This document shows positions 45,382 through 57,476 of a stretch of 64,000 nucleotides of DNA, piece by piece. The notes beneath the pieces were generated by a model that saw only the letters and a program-made list of their open reading frames with translations, did not search any database and was not told where the DNA came from. A program made the position numbers and the translations under genes. The stretch comes from Aselliscus stoliczkanus. Taxonomy: Eukaryota; Chordata; Mammalia; Chiroptera; Hipposideridae. Location: NCBI GenBank assembly GCA_033961575.1, contig CM066729.1, positions 97,839,001 through 97,903,000 of the forward strand. The letters are read 5' to 3'. Positions within the stretch are counted from its first letter, which is position 1, and each line of letters opens with the position of its first letter.

Positions 45382-45889
45382 TAGCATTTATTTTTTAACA
45401 TATTATTGTACAAGAAATTTTATGTAACAAATAATTGCAAATCACAACAACAGTTACAAAGTACAAGAAATTTTATGTACCTGTCACAAATTCACGATAT
45501 TTATATATCATAGAAGGCCAAGAACTCTTCATCATTGCAAGTTTGTCATGAATTCAGTGAAACCGGTTATTGTATTCCAGAGTATTATTTTGCATATGGA
45601 TATAGTTATTGATTTCTAGAATTATAATTTTAACTCGTAAGCATAAGTAAAAGAATTAAAAACATTTTATAGATATGGAATTAGTACTACCCATGTATAA
45701 TGCGCTTCTTTATTTTTCCCTCACAAATTTGGGCAAAAAAAATGTGCATTATACACGGCAAAATACGGTATGTGACTTTTTTCCCCCTTTCAGAAGGTTA
45801 CTCTTAGAAGAAAACAAGGAAAGTCAACTTTTCTTAGCATCAGCAATTCTGTATTTCATATTTTGGGTAGCTAACCATGATGGCTAACA

Positions 45890-46085
45890 TGAAATGGCAT
45901 TTACTGGGAGTTTTCTATATTCCATGAATCATGCCTAGTGTTTTATACATACTATGTCACTTAACCTTTGTGCTATTATTATTCCTATTTTACAGGTGTG
46001 ATACTCTGGTTTAGAAAGGAAAGGAAACTTCATCTAAGTCATATAACTAGTCAGTGGAGACCCAGATTCCAAGATTGTAGAGACA
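45890..46085 (+). repeat. MIR copy
   Basis: 'gcatttactgggagttttct', 'attcctattttacaggtgtg' and 'agacccagattccaag' are in MIR order. Confidence 0.65.
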
Positions 46086-49000
46086 CTTGTCACCCTTCTC
46101 CCTTTCCTCCGCCCAGTGGTTTTCTTACTAAGAGTATCTTGATGTTACTTGGAAAGCCATGTGCCCAGCCCAAGAGGCTGGTCTTGATTGGCCCCCAAGA
46201 AGCTGCGTCCTGAATGGCTCAGCCAATTTTGGCAATACTTTTATCTTTGCCATTAATATGGTCTCAGCCATGACTCCAGAGGTTTATAAAGATATTCTGC
46301 TGCAGTACGCCAGGGAAACATTTCCCAGTGTAAGGCAGTACAATAGAAAGTCTTTTTATTCCTTCCTATTTTTGTCCCTTTGAGGACGTTGTTGTATGAG
46401 TCATTTCTTCCCTGCAAGGCAGTGCAAAGGAAAGCCTTTTACTCCTAACCACTTCCGTCCTAAAGATATCATTTTGTGAGGATGAGAGGCTTGTATCTAC
46501 AGGAGCCATCTTTTGATCACAAGGGACAAACGTGGCAAACACACTTACATGGAGAATTAAAATGAGAGTCTGGGACCTAGAAGGCATCCTTGAGCATCAG
46601 AAGATAGCTTAATGTCATCAACCTTTAGTCTTCCTGCTAACTGATTTTCATTACAATATTGTATCATTTGCAGTCAAATAGATGCAGTTGGCGAGAGCCC
46701 CTAAGGTAAATCAAGTGAACAAACCCCAACAGAAACAAAGAAGACACGTAAAGGTGGTACAAATGAAAAATAAGAACTAAACTGTGACTACAATGAATGA
46801 TAGAAACACCCATAAAAAAATAAATATGTTCCTTGCTTTAAATTCATGTCCCATATTTTATAGAGTCACTCACTTGGCATGGTATCACCTTATTTTTAAA
46901 TAGCTATAGAAAACATCTTAATCTTTTAAAGGGATGCCTTAATGTTAGTGTCTTATATATTGAAGTTACTCCTTGTTACATTATTTGACTATAGTGGACA
47001 GGAAACAGCAACTTTCTTATTTAAAGCTATTCATTGCCAGTAGAAAGCCAAACACATTTTTGAAATGTTTAATCAAACAAAAAATATTGGTTTAAATGGA
47101 GAGATTCAATCTCAAATATATTATATACAAGTTTACTTACTAGGTTCAGTTGAACAATTAAAAAGGTAGATTAATTCAAATATTTTAGCTCTAAAACTAT
47201 TGAAATTATAACTTTGATTTAAAAAGGTTCTATCATTTGAAAAGGATAGTTAAATTTCAATGTCTTCAAATCATTTGTTGCAACTATGATGCTTATTTAT
47301 AGTTGATTTACAACTTTAAATTTTCTTTTAAATAAATCATGTTTATTTTAAATAAAGTTTGTATTTTATTCTATAACAGAAGAGCTTTATAATTTACTGT
47401 GTGATAGCTAAAATTTGTTCTTGATCAATATTTTTAACATCATTTTATGCAAGTTGCAAATAAAGTTTCTGATACAGAAACAGGTTATTTTTGTTCTACC
47501 CACACTTCTTTAAATAAATAAATAAGCAAATAAATAAATAAAAGAAGTACATAGTGAAACAGAAGTACTGATATTACCTTTTCACATCTCCATACCCATT
47601 GTTCTTTCTAAGCTTTAGTTCCCTAGCTCAGGCTGAGAATGGATAATTATATGTAATGGAAGACAGCTGTGATGTACCAAGTGTAGTTTTTCCCTTTTTA
47701 TCTTGTGCTTTAGTGCGTAATTCCCTTCCTGCTTCAGTGTTACACAGGGCTCAATTTTCCTCTGTTTGTTTTATCCTGAATTTTACTGTGAGGATTTTAA
47801 TGCTCAAAATCAATTATAGTTTTGTTTCTACCTTTAGATAATGCCTTATATTATGGATTAAAGTGTAAGATTTCTCATAGTAGACCATTTTGTTGGGGAG
47901 GATGGTACCATTGCTCTATGTAGCTAAGAAATGATGGCATTGTATAAAGAAAAGACAATACTATTTTAAACCACTCATTAAATTCACACCAATATCTGTT
48001 TAGGTATTACACTGGATAGTACTCTCTCAACATTTTCTGTGCTTGTTTTTTGTTATTCCATTCTAACTCAGACCTTGACCTTTTTTTGTTTTGTTTTGTC
48101 TTTAAGTTCTCCCAGGTTTGCAGTCACATCCTCTATAAAATTTGGCAATAATCTTGTTACTGAGTATGTTGCAATCTGTATTGTAATCATTGTTTTCTGT
48201 GGTCTGGTTCTTCCTGTGCATTACTGAAACAGGAATATTGTCTTTATCAGGTCTTGGTGGCCCCACCTGTTCCCTTTCCTTGTGTCCTTGATTCTCTCCG
48301 CATACCTTATATCAGTGGTAATTGGGTAATTAGCCAGAAATGCTGTCGCCTGAGCAAGAGAGTAAGAAATGTCTCAATGAACAAAATCATCTTTCTTTGA
48401 ACTCCTGGTTCATTTTTGATATGCAACAATTCCATCAGCAGGGGAACTTTCCTCCCCATCGGGAGTCTAACAAGCCTTTAAGACAAGAATAGACACAGAG
48501 GTTCTGCCATTAGTGTCAATTCTAAGGTAAATTGGGTTATTCTTCTGTAGTCTTATTTTCTGCTTGCACAGCATGAGATCTTAGTAGATGGCAGAAACTG
48601 TTCTGTTGAAGATTTGATGAATAACAAAGTAAGGGTTCTATTGTGAGCCACTTGAAGAAAATGTGTAGCCCATTTGGCTTTTAAAACAAGCTAGAAGGTA
48701 TTTCTGGAACTTTGAAGAGCTCTGTAGATTATTTGGTTTCAACTCCATTTTGATGCAGTGTATAGATTTCCGTAGCAAAATGCCCTTCAGTGAAGAAAAA
48801 GTTCTGTTTCTGGCTATCAGTTGCATCACGATTCCCAAGCAAATAGCTAAGTAAAAGAAAACATCCCTTAAAGACTCTACTGCATTCTTGTAATAAATCA
48901 CAAAAACATTGGTATCAGCTTTCTTAGTCATTCTGCAAGACTATAGTTAAGAATATTTCCAGATGTGTCTTACTGAAGGGAAGGTAATTTTCTTTCATGC

Positions 49001-51391
49001 ACAAGAGATCCTTTCTTAACACCGAAGGAAAAAAATCAAATGCTTTTTTAGTCCTCTGCAGGTGACAAAATTTCAATTTCCTGTATCCTTAGACTGCTAG
49101 CATTTTGCTCCTATCCCATGGGAGTGAAGATAGATATAATCATAAGACTACAAATCCACCTAAGGTAATATAAATGAAGAAGGCAATTTTCTAGTTTCCT
49201 GACAAGGTAGCTTCATGGAACAATAATCTGAAGAAAAGAAAAGGAAAGAATGCATAGGAATGGAACTGATTGCTTCAGCTTGCGATAAAGGAACCATCCT
49301 TTGAAATATTCAAGTTAAGAGAAGAGGAATTTTCTTAATGAGATACTGAGTTGTTCTCCAGTATAAACAGAAACTTCAAGGGAAATCATATCCCAATTTG
49401 TCAAAATTAATGATACACTGAACTTTTCAAATAGGAACTGCAAACGTAGTGGGAATTTTGTTTCCTCATTCTAATCACATTCTTGGTTGGTGGTAACTGA
49501 AGCACAAAGGGTCCTTTGCAGTATGAAACTGTCCTGTGTAAATCTATGCTATGTGCAGGATCACAGTTTGATGCCGGTAGAGTTCTTTTATGGTCTGCTA
49601 TTACAGACTCTATTTTTTTCTCTTCATCATCCCACTATTCCCAAGAGATAAATGCAATATAAACAAAGTCTTATATGAACTGTCATTCTACATCACAGAT
49701 TTAAAACTGTGTAAGAGTCTGTTTTCACCAGAGTAAAACAGGAATTACGCAGATGAATGTTTAATAAACAATATGAAGACTTCTCAGATCCCCGTATGTA
49801 TTTTTCATCACCTGCATTGCTGTGTGAACTTATGTCTCAGCAGTGCATTTTTTCAAAATATATTTCTGGTTCTAGATCTATATAAGATTGGATTGTTTAC
49901 TTAAAAATATATGTGTATGTCCAAGAAAATAGCATGGTGTGTGCGGGGAGGTGAAAAGCAGGGCTGTACAATCCAGAAATTGGGTAAACAGAGGGAAACA
50001 GCGTTCTTTATGGATTTTAAGATTTAGCAGTCCCCACATTCCTTGCCTTATTTTAGGTGAAGCATCTTTCTTTGGGCACAGATGGTAAAAGGAACACTCA
50101 TAGAAAATGCTGCCCTGTATGCGTTTTTACTTTTTTTCACACACACACAGCCATTATTATTAATAGATAGAAAATAGTTTTCTAAATTTTTCTATTGCTT
50201 TTGATTGTCAAATGTTTGTATTCATTGCTAATAATTTCATAATATTTTTCTGTCCTTTATTTCCTTCTATTTTCTGTTTCAAAAATTAATTATAAGTAGA
50301 ATTATAGTTTAAATGAGCATACAGATAATACTCATGTAAAAATAATGCAAGGAAGAGAGAGTTGAAATGTGTTTATTTTCCAAAATGTGTAGTATTTTTT
50401 GCCTGTTTGGTGAGCATAAGCTAGAATTTCAAGATGTATTCTTGTTACAGTTGAATTTGGTTGATGCCATCCGTGATATACATAGATAGATCTAGATATT
50501 AAAAGATCTATATCTGTAACTTCTATTTGAGAATCATGCTCAACATTTGAATGTAAAGTGAAACATACACGTATTTTATGTTGGAATGTTGGCTTGTCAA
50601 CCAAGGAGTCTTATTCTGTCGAGTTGGTACATTTTTCCTATCACACCACAAGTAAATGGAATTTGGTTAGCCTTGCTAATTTTCTTTAAAAATCAGAATT
50701 AATGATGAATTTCTGTTTTTCACTGTTAGAGCTTTTTTCTGAAACTTTTACCTTTAAAATAATCTTCTATTGAAGATTACCTAACTAAAATTATGACCTT
50801 CATAATAAATTTGTATTGGGTAGTTTGTATTGAACCTAGGAAATGCAAACCTAAGTGTATATGTTTGTATAAATACCTTTAACTCACGTACATTATTGTC
50901 CCATGAGAAGTCTAGAAAATTATGGTGAAATTAACCCATAAGTATTTTATTTATGAAAATATTAAAAGATTCTCTTTTTGGTGGTGACTTTTGTTATATA
51001 CCTTGTCTTGAATGATTTGTGAAACTTAGGAAATCATTCTAATGGGGACACTGGGAAACATTTGGGCTTTTTTATGAAATTTTTTATGCCTAGGATGAAT
51101 GAATGACCAATGGAATAAACAACATGGGCCTAGATGTAATGAGTGAAGCTGACATGTGATGTGGAAAGTTGGGAGGGACGATGAAAACTGTTAGGCAGGA
51201 GGAATATCAACTAAAGTAGAATTTTTTTCATAGATGTTCCTTTTCTGGACTGTGGGGGTTGTTGTAGACATCTAACCAACTAGCAAATACAAATGTGTGT
51301 GAAATTATTCAGAAAAATTGAGATCTTCCTGAGAAAACAGAATAGTGCTGGATAATAATTGGTATCACTTGGTTATAACCATCAAGATTGC
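46086..51391. other. Unassigned non-coding DNA
   Basis: No gene. The part at 46090-46620 reads like an old repeat ('ggagccatcttttgatcaca') that I cannot assign. A TAAA-type microsatellite is at about 47513-47542 and a short CA run near 50140. The rest is AT-rich. Confidence 0.35.
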
Positions 51392-51860
51392 TGGGCTGGC
51401 CTAGTGGCGCGTTGGCTAAGAGCTGGGTTGGGACGCCAGCGGCCCCGGTTCGGATCCCGCATATGAGGGACAGTGACACTGCCCTCTTCAGCTAAGATAG
51501 TGAACAACAGCTCCACCTGGAGTTGGGCTGCTGTGAGTCCCCGGGACTGCATAGCTGCAGCCCCTGCTGCAGTGGGCTGCCATAGGCTACAGTGAGTGGA
51601 CGGCAGCCAGCGTGAGCGGCTGGCAGCCGGTGTGAGCTGTCACAGGAGCTGCTGTGAGCGGCCATCCAGAGGCCAGCGACCGATCTGCCTCATCCGGGAA
51701 GAGCTCACTGATGATGCCAACATGGGCCAAGTGAAGCAATGCCCTCCACAACTAGACTGAAGAACAAAAGGACAGAACTTGTCTGTTCCCCTTCCCTGGT
51801 TCCCCAACACTGTTCCTCTCTCCCAATTCCCCAATAAAAATCTTTAAAAAAATAAAGAAA
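51392..51860 (+). mobile_element. Long SINE, full length
   Basis: In forward sense: tRNA-like head (51392-51480), the junction with the extra 'aagatagtgaac', the body with two inverted units of the gctcacgctggctg repeat, and the tail ccaataaaaatctttaaaaa with AATAAA followed by TCTTT. No clear target duplication was found. Confidence 0.88.
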
Positions 51861-52763
51861 GAAGAAAATTGCAATACATGGCAGAGCTAACTGCTGTTTC
51901 TAAAACCATAATGAAATTCAACCTTCCATTCTTGTGAAAACAACCATTATAGTTCAATACATATTTTTTGAATGTCTGCTCTGTGCAAAGCATTAGTCTA
52001 GATACTAGTAAAGAGTGTAAGCATAAGATATTCTTCCTGACATGAATGATGTTCAAATACTTATGTCAGAAATGTAGGCAAATCCATAGCTCTGTATTAC
52101 ACAAGACAATATATGATAAGTACAGTAGAAAAACAAAGATGATTAATTAAGCAATTAAGTTTGTGTGTGACCTTAGGTTAAAAATTGAACGTCAGATTTA
52201 CTTAACCCCAAATGAGAAAAGAATATGGTGGTGAGAAAAAAGATTTTCCACTTTGGTATTACATTGTACTTGCCAGTTGTGAAAAAAATCAAAGTAATGT
52301 AACATTTTTACCAAAGAAGTGTTGTGATGACAGTTTTTTGCAAATTTGATAGTAATTTGTGATTTTCACTGTTTGTTCCAGTTGTTTGTTTTCCCCCTAA
52401 ATAGGCCTTCCAGGGGATATGCTGTATGGATTCGTATTTGAATTCCCTCTAATTATATTGCTTACACTAGGCAATTAACTCATTTTCACTTTAATAAATG
52501 TTGTGGATGCCAAGATTATTTATTTATTTATTTTTAGTTTGGAGGTAGCAAAGTGATCATCCAAGGCAAAGAAAAGGGTTCAGGGAAAGGTAAATGGCAT
52601 TCCCTCATAAGCCATGAAGCCAATTGTTTTGCTTGCTTGTTTTCAGCAGGAGTAGGAGAAATAAGAAGGATTAATATAGTAGGGAAGATAACAAGTTAAC
52701 ACATTCTTCTTGATGAAGATGGAGTAATTCTAATTATGTTCCTCATAAGGTGGGAAAAAGATA
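51861..52763. other. Unassigned AT-rich DNA
   Basis: No gene or recognised repeat. Confidence 0.35.
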
Positions 52764-52775
52764 GTCAATGAATTT

Positions 52776-52887
52776 TTTTTTTTTTTTTTTTTTTGAGAGC
52801 AGTGTCACTGGCCCTCACATGGGGACCAATCCAGGGCCGGTAGCTTCCCAGGCCAGCACTTAACCACTGCGCCACTCCGCCAGACCT
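52776..52887 (-). mobile_element. Short tRNA-derived SINE
   Basis: A T-run, then an inverted, somewhat diverged head. Target duplication gtcaatgaattt (52764-52775 and 52888-52899) is exact. Confidence 0.93.
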
Positions 52888-52899
52888 GTCAATGAATTT

Positions 52900-53744
52900 G
52901 TGAACTACATAAGTAGCACAGAATGCAGCAAGCAAACTATTTAAAGGATCTTATACTGTTACGATAGCATTAATCTCTTAGCACTCTAGTGGCAACAGGT
53001 TGTCACACAATGCATGTGAATTACAGAATGTAAAAAGTTACGATAGTCTCAGCTTAATCAGTATGCCACAGGTTCCTCCATCTTGTCCCAGATGAGCCAT
53101 TTGTCTATCTAGCACTTGCCAAAAGGATCTTGATGGTTGAGAGGCCCTCCCATCCCTCATTCTTTCAGCTTCCAGTAGTTGGGCCAGAAATAGAAGGCAG
53201 TGCAACGGTGACTGCATTAGGGTATATTTTGGCATATTTCCCTAGCCTCCTAACTGAAAGCAGCTGAAATTTAACTGAAAGAATATGGTGGATTGAAACC
53301 AAGCCTATGAAATTTCAGATTCAAAGAATCCCCCTGAAATGAAGAAACTGTAAAACAAGTGTGATTTTTTGGCCTTATTCCTGCAGTAACTGGAAGAAAT
53401 ATTGGCTCAGTGATAGGGTGACTATCTTCTTCAGACCCGTGATACTCCCCACTGCTTAAAATCACCTACTCATGAATGACACCAGGTTGCATTTGGCTGT
53501 CTCTGCAGTGGTCCCTGCTGCTCACTTACCAACTGGCTCTGATTCTGCGATCACACAGTTTCCTCAAATAGTTTGCATGCTTCCTGACTGGCTTCTGCTT
53601 CTTGCACTTAGTCCTAAAAATCGGAAGGTTTGGAGTAAAAAATGCGACTATGGCCTTTATAAAACATGGATGGCGTTAGTGGAGGTGAGATGCTGTTACT
53701 GTTCCAGATGGATCACATGTTGAGAAGACTTGGGAATTGTGAGC
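52900..53744. other. Unassigned non-coding DNA
   Basis: No gene; short open frames on both strands have no recognisable features. Confidence 0.35.
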
Positions 53745-53935
53745 CATACCATGTACTAGGTGTGAGACACAGGGCAAGGTAGTTCACTCATTTTCCCTTA
53801 GTTTCCTCATCTGAACAACAGAATTATAGAGGCTATCCTAGAGGGTCTTTGAAAGAATTAAGTGAAATATGCCATATGGAACGTTTCCTGACTCAGAGTA
53901 AACATTCAAAAAGTATTTTCCATAATTACTATGCC
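53745..53935 (+). repeat. MIR copy
   Basis: 'cttagtttcctcatctgaac', 'gaaagaattaagtgaaatat' and 'agagtaaacattcaaaaag' match MIR in order. Confidence 0.6.
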
Positions 53936-54227
53936 TTTTAAAAAATTTGATATTAACCTGGTATAGACATGCTGAGTTATTTCTTCTGAAAACTGGATCT
54001 TTTAGGGACAGTTTAAAATCCAGTTTTCAGATGATTAAGATTAGTTTAAGCTTCGTTAAAGTGTCTTTAAGAGTGCAAGGTTGGTCTGTGACATTTCCAC
54101 ACCAGTGTTTCTTAACTGGCTGGACTAGAGGAGCTTTAGAAGGGGTTTGGGGAATGGGGTGGATTAGAATTACCAAGAGTATATGACTCCCGGCAAATTC
54201 TGGTATAAACATCCTCCACCAAACATT

Positions 54228-54278
54228 ATCCTCTGGTGATTACTGAGGATATCATCTGGTGATTACTGAGGATATTAT
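54228..54278. repeat. 23-bp tandem duplication
   Basis: Two copies of tctggtgattactgaggata, starting at 54232 and 54255, differ only at the edges. This is a recent small local duplication. Confidence 0.85.
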
Positions 54279-54466
54279 CTCTCTCAAGTGTGTTCAGGGT
54301 ACGAAAGAAGCTAGGGACCACATTTATAAGGCATTTAAGAAATATTTTTACTAATTTAAATTCAGACAGATTTTCCATGTGTACAGGTAAGTGACTTTTC
54401 AAAGACTAATCATATAGATGTTCCCAGATATTCTCAGATCCTTGACAAAAACTTCTGCCTTATATT

Positions 54467-55735
54467 TGTTATACTCATTTCCTATTGCTGCTTTCACAAA
54501 TTACTGTAAATTTAACATTTTGAAACAACGCACACTTAATTTCACTGTTACGCTTGTAAAGTCTGAGTGGTCTCAGCTGGGTCTTTTGCTTGGAGTCCAG
54601 TCCCACGAGCTGGAATGAAGGTGTGGGTTAGGGCCATGTTCTTACTGAAGGTCCTGGAGAAGAATTCTCTTCTGGTCTCATTCAGGTCTTGGGCCACGTT
54701 CAGTTCCTTGTGGTTGTGGTATAGGAATGAAGTCCCTGTTATTTTGCTCTGTGTGTCAGAGGCCAGTCTCTGCTCCTAGGAGTTGCTTTTATTCCTTCTC
54801 TTACTTTTCTGGGGGCCCCATCCTCAGGGGCTGGCTGAGTTTCTCTCATGCTGAGAACCTCACAGACGTCTGTTGTATTTCTCTGATGGGGGTCAGAGAC
54901 CTTCCTTCACTGTCAGAGGCTCCTGTGATTAGATTTGGCCCACCTGGATAATCAACTACAGTGGTCCCCCCTTATCTGTGGTTTTGCTTTACGAGATTTC
55001 AGTTACCCGTGGTCAGTGGTGGTCTGAAAGTATGAAATATTTATTCCAGAAATAAATGATTCATAAGTTTTAAATGCTGTGTTATTCTGAGTAGTGTGAT
55101 GAAATGTTCTGTCCTCTCCATCCCACCCTGGAAATGAGTCATCCTTTTGTCTAGTATATTCAGGCTGTATAGGCTCCCTACCCATTAGTCACTTAGTAGC
55201 CGTGGAGGTTATCAAATCAACTGTTGAGGTGTCATAGTGCTTGTGTTCAAGGAATCCTTATTGTCAGAAAGTCAGCAGTAGCCTAAGGGTACTTCACAAT
55301 GCCTAAGTCATCCACCTCCTCCATATGGTCACATAGGCATTATATCATCTCACACCACCATCATAAGAAGGGTGAGTACCATACAAGAAGATACTTTGAG
55401 AGTGAGAAAAATACTTTTAATACAGTATACTGTTATAATTGTTCTTTTTCATTATTAGTTCATCTCTTACTGTACCTAATATATAAGTTAAACTTTATAA
55501 TAGATATGTATGTGTAGGGAAAATCATAGTGGGTATAGGGTTCAACATTGTCTGCAGTTTCAGGCAGCCACTGGGGGGTCTTGGAATATATTGGCCACAG
55601 AGAAAGGGGAACTACTGTACATTTTCCCTATTTTAAGATGTACAGCCTTAATTGTATATGAGTGTCCCTTTTGCACATTCACAGATTCTAGAGATTAGTC
55701 AAGGATACCTTTGGAGAGCTACTGTGTCTACCACA
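54467..55735 (+). mobile_element. MLT1-like (MaLR) LTR, interrupted by a Tigger/MER2 element
   Basis: Begins 'tgttatactcatttcctatt' and ends 'ctaccaca'. The middle contains 'cctgtgattagatttggccc' and the end 'tcacagattctagagatta', in the order I recall for MLT1-type LTRs. It is split at 54957 by a DNA transposon. Confidence 0.6.
54959..55617. mobile_element. Tigger/MER2-type DNA transposon
   Basis: Starts cagtggtccccccttat and ends aggggaactactg, with TA on both sides (54957-54958, 55618-55619). The interior 'gtcacttagtagccgtggag' and 'catcataagaagggtgagta' are characteristic of the MER2/Tigger family. At about 660 bp it lacks the transposase and is non-autonomous. It lies inside the MLT1-like LTR and so is younger. 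Confidence 0.85.
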
Positions 55736-56390
55736 CTTGGGTTATTCTAAATCCAAATGCTCAAAAATGTTAAAGCCATAGGGAACCTTTCCCTGTTCTC
55801 TCCTTTCACTTGTCCAAAAGCTTGTATTAAATATCCTAGGCTGTCTAGGAGACTTAGTCTAGTTGGAAAATAAAATCCATATACTCATACTTAGTCATAA
55901 GGATTTCCAGAGAGCTACAGAAAATGAGTTCGGGACACAAAGGAGATTTCAGTTTTTAATGGAGACAAAAAAGATCAAGGAGAGTGTTTTTTGAAGCAAT
56001 AGCTTTTGAAGTGTATCCTGAAGGATGAGTAACAAAGGTATTTTTATCTTACAGATGACAAGACATAAAAGCAAAGACATGTTATATCCAGGATGTAGCA
56101 GCAACCTAGGATTCATGGTGATTTGTAATGAAAATGGGACTTTCTCTAACCATACTAAGAAGTTAGAACTTTGTTCTATAATAACAGCCACCAAAGCTTT
56201 TAGACTGCAGGAAGTGATAGGCTAAAAGTCATGTTTTAGAAAATGGAAGCCTAGTGTTAATGCAGAAGGAAGTATGGGAGGGAGGCAGCAAACCTGGTGG
56301 AAGTCTCTTGTGTAGAAGGGGAATGGTGACTCTAGGTGATAACACTGTATTATATAATTGAAATTTGCTAAGAGTAGAACTAAATGTTCT
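55736..56390. other. Unassigned non-coding DNA
   Basis: No gene or recognised repeat. Confidence 0.35.

Positions 56391-56391
<1 letters not shown>

Positions 56392-56419
<28 letters not shown>
56392..56419. repeat. (CA)n microsatellite
   Basis: About 13 CA units. Confidence 0.92.
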
Positions 56420-56422
<3 letters not shown>

Positions 56423-56489
56423 ATAATTATGTGAAGTGATGGATGTGTAATTAACTACATAGGGGAATCCTTTTTAAAATGTATACATA

Positions 56490-56696
56490 CAGAGGGTGCC
56501 AAAAAATTGTATACATATTTTAAGAAAGGAAAAACTGTATTAAAATTGTAATACAATGAATAGTGCTAGCATTCATTTGATTAATGCCATCTTTTGAGCA
56601 AACATGCTACACATTGCTACCATAATTCAATTCAACTTCTAAAGTAGTACCTAGATAACATCTATTAAAATGTATACATTTTGGGGGAACTTCCTG
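56490..56696. mobile_element. Mini-mariner (deletion derivative, about 207 bp)
   Basis: The ends are imperfect inverted repeats: left cagagggtgccaaaaaattg then tatacatatttt; right aaaatgtatacattttgggg then gaacttcctg. TA lies at each edge (56488-56489 and 56697-56698). The left end resembles mammalian mariner ends containing 'ggtgtgccaaaaaaatg'. There is no coding capacity. Confidence 0.7.
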
Positions 56697-56698
56697 TA

Positions 56699-57037
56699 TA
56701 TCAAATAATTATGCTTTAGACTTTAAATTTACCTTACAACAGTAACGCGGGGGGAACAACAGAAACTGGGGGAGATTGGGATAAGTTGGGAAAGTTCCTT
56801 CTCCAGGAAAAGTACTGTTTACTGCAGTGAGAAAAGCTTCAAACAGTTGAGGACCAAAGAGAACACGTTGATGGCCAGTACCTGGAAGGTCCTAGAAGGG
56901 GCTAAAAATTTACCTTGGGTGAGTTAGTTGAAGCCACTGGAATCAGCATGCAAGCCACATGGGATGTGGTTAAGCCAATGATTGGTCCAAGTTCTAGTCA
57001 ATTCAGTCTGTGCTTAGACAAGTTACTTATGTTGAAG
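56699..57037. other. Unassigned non-coding DNA
   Basis: Nothing recognised. Confidence 0.35.
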
Positions 57038-57049
57038 AATCTTTCTTCT

Positions 57050-57467
57050 GGGCTGGCCGAGTGGCGCATTGGTTAAGAGCTGGTTTTGGGATGCCAGTGG
57101 CCCCGGTTCAGATCCCACATATGAGGGCCAGTGACACTGCCCTCTACAGCTAACAACAGCTCTACCTGGAGCTGGGCTGTGCGAGCCCTGGCAACGGTGT
57201 AGGTTGCAGCCCCTGCTGCAGTGGGCTGCCATAGGCTACAGTGAGTGGCCGGCAGCCCAGTCAGCATGAGCTGCCAATAGCCGCGGTGAGCGACCATCCA
57301 GAGGCCGGTGACCGATCTGCCTCATCCGGGAAGAACGCAATGACGATAGGCCAGTGAAGCAACATCCTCTGCAACTAGACTGAAGAACAACTTGTCTGTT
57401 CCCCTTCCCTGATTCCCCAGTGCTGTTCCCCTCCCCCAATTCCACAATAAAACCTTTAAAAAAAAAA
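57050..57467 (+). mobile_element. Long SINE, full length
   Basis: Forward sense: tRNA-like head, body, and tail acaataaaacctttaaaaaa. The target duplication ctttcttct (57041-57049 and 57468-57476) is exact. It has one unit of the internal repeat and lost part of 'ccaacatgggcc' in the 3' region. Confidence 0.9.
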
Positions 57468-57476
57468 CTTTCTTCT

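Larger units (their letters stand above)
44610..45770. mobile_element. DNA-transposon-like element with imperfect inverted ends
   Basis: The left end (44610-44636, tactgtattttgctgcatat...) and right end (45744-45770, ...acacggcaaaatacggta) are imperfect complements over 27 bases. Complementarity resumes further in at 'ttttttgcccaaact' on the left and 'tttgggcaaaaaaaa' on the right, giving inverted ends of perhaps 80-90 bases. TA at both edges is compatible with a TA target. Without the nested SINEs the element is about 570 bp, and it has no transposase frame, so it is non-autonomous. The superfamily is uncertain. Confidence 0.65.
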
